6,852 nt of DNA from an uncultured Mucilaginibacter sp. Lineage in GTDB: Bacteria > Bacteroidota > Bacteroidia > Sphingobacteriales > Sphingobacteriaceae. The DNA is taken from contig CAMLFI010000139.1 in assembly GCA_946479225.1 (NCBI GenBank), forward strand, positions 1 through 6,852, given 5' to 3'. The position numbers were made by a program, and so were the translations under genes. Shown here piece by piece: positions 5,933 through 6,852 of this stretch. Position 1 is the first letter of the stretch, and the number at the start of each line of letters is the position of its first letter. The notes beneath the pieces were generated by a model that saw only the letters and a list, made by a program, of their open reading frames with translations, made no database searches and had not been told where the DNA came from.

Positions 5933-6852
5933 TTAATGCTCAGACTCCCCCGGCACCTCAGGCACACCCGGATCATCCAATATCTGCACAGCGGTGGCAT
6001 CGCCTACATTTTTCCAATCGTTCAGCACCCAAACAACTTTTTTGTCGGGCGTAACCTCAATTAATTGCGGGCCTTTGCCCCGTTGCCCGCGCGAGGTAAA
6101 AATGGTATTGCCATTTGCTAAACGGGTACTGGTTTGTGGGGCGGATAGGAACTGATATTCGGCGGGCAGGTCTGTTTTAAAATTAAATTCCCACACGGTT
6201 TCGCTTTTTGCGTTTACTTCTCGTACAAGCCATTCCTTTTCATCATTAATAAGCGTGTTGCCATTTTTTAGTCGGATGGCTGCCCAGGGCGATGGGATAT
6301 TGTATATCCATATCTCCTTGAAATTTTTATCATACTCAACCACCATGTTCAAATTGAGGTAAGATACGAGGTAAGTTCCCTGCGCTGTTACACGCGCGCG
6401 CCTAAACTGACCGTGAATGTCGGCAGGGTTCTGCGGAGTTTTAACAGGTAGCGTTTGCTCCACCTCTACCTTGCCGGTTTTGATATTTACTATCATCAAC
6501 TTAGGTGGCAGGCCGTTAATAACAAACATAACTTTGTCTAAACCTATAGGCTGGCAGGTATGTACTTCTGTGTGGGTGGCTCCTTCGGCAGGGTTGAGGT
6601 CATAGCGCCAGATAACTTTCTTATCGGGCGTTATCATGGCAACATACTTCATGCGACTAAACAGGATGTTACCGTTAGAGAGCATCCAAACATCATCATA
6701 CTCCGGACCTTTACCTGTTGAGTAGGTCCATATCACTTTTCCACCGTTTATAAGCGACATGCGGTTGTTGTTCTCGCCGATATAAAGCATGGGGTGTTGG
6801 GCAAGGCCTTTGCCGGGCAGGTTGGCCGGTGTTTCTTCTGCGGCATTAACCA
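5933..6852 (-). CDS. PQQ/arylsulfotransferase-like beta-propeller protein, N-terminus cut by window edge
   Basis: The frame is open from the TAA at 5933-5935 to the right edge (first whole codon at 6850), giving 305 residues without a start. The ATG at 6790 is internal, because 20 in-frame residues before it (ending in LPGKGLAQHP) read as normal protein that continues into the motif MLYIGE. The real start, perhaps with a signal peptide, lies beyond the window. About six blade-like repeats are visible. Each has a strand of the form [KE]-x-[VI]-[VI]-W-x-[YF] (near W41, W81, W181, W220, W274) and a loop/strand of the form L-x-NGN-[IT]-[LI]-[FI] (SNGNILFS 58-65, KNGNTLIN 195-202, ANGNTIFTS 245-253). 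This alternation is typical of PQQ-like and arylsulfotransferase-like propellers. Histidines H93 and H97 (THTEVHT) and H146 (DIHGQF) could sit in the central channel, but no catalytic assignment is justified. Function unknown; probably periplasmic or secreted. Confidence 0.8.
   Translation of the reverse strand, partial: VNAAEETPANLPGKGLAQHPMLYIGENNNRMSLINGGKVIWTYSTGKGPEYDDVWMLSNGNILFSRMKYVAMITPDKKVIWRYDLNPAEGATHTEVHTCQPIGLDKVMFVINGLPPKLMIVNIKTGKVEVEQTLPVKTPQNPADIHGQFRRARVTAQGTYLVSYLNLNMVVEYDKNFKEIWIYNIPSPWAAIRLKNGNTLINDEKEWLVREVNAKSETVWEFNFKTDLPAEYQFLSAPQTSTRLANGNTIFTSRGQRGKGPQLIEVTPDKKVVWVLNDWKNVGDATAVQILDDPGVPEVPGESEH

Overview
The window looks like a chromosomal stretch from a member of the Bacteroidota, probably family Sphingobacteriaceae (a Mucilaginibacter- or Pedobacter-like organism; the genus is inference). 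Three things point there: a secreted protein ending in a gliding-motility/type IX secretion C-terminal domain (CHU_C type), start codons without Shine-Dalgarno sequences, and -7 promoter elements of the Bacteroidota form TAnnTTTG (269-276 and 5106-5113).

Layout. 1-325 is an AT-rich non-coding leader. Its left half carries a cluster of TTGRAAC-type motifs spaced about 10 bases apart. Its right half carries a candidate promoter overlapped by an inverted repeat. 326-1988 is a two-gene operon, a MarR-family regulator followed after one base by an FAD-dependent aromatic-type monooxygenase. 1989-2158 is a non-coding gap with a degenerate short direct repeat. 2159-4741 encodes an 860-residue secreted, modular protein: signal peptide, split Ig domain with an NHL beta-propeller inside it, four more Ig-like modules, and a type IX sorting domain. 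4836-5054 encodes a 72-residue protein of unknown function. 5132-5896 encodes a complete type I methionine aminopeptidase. 5933-6852 on the minus strand is the C-terminal 305 residues of a PQQ/arylsulfotransferase-like beta-propeller protein whose start lies beyond the right edge.

How the parts fit. Only the MarR/monooxygenase pair is a convincing functional unit. The regulator probably represses its own promoter and releases it when it binds a small, perhaps toxic or aromatic, molecule that the monooxygenase then hydroxylates. That pair and its leader are clearly richer in A+T than the rest (for example 20 G+C of 60 in 841-900 against 32 of 60 in both 2521-2580 and 5641-5700), so the pair may have been acquired. 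The other genes look like independent transcription units.

I see no CRISPR array, tRNA, rRNA, transposase or integrase, and no clear new multi-gene system. The most unusual points are the propeller nested in an Ig domain, the phased TTGRAAC motif cluster, and the putative operator overlapping the marR promoter.
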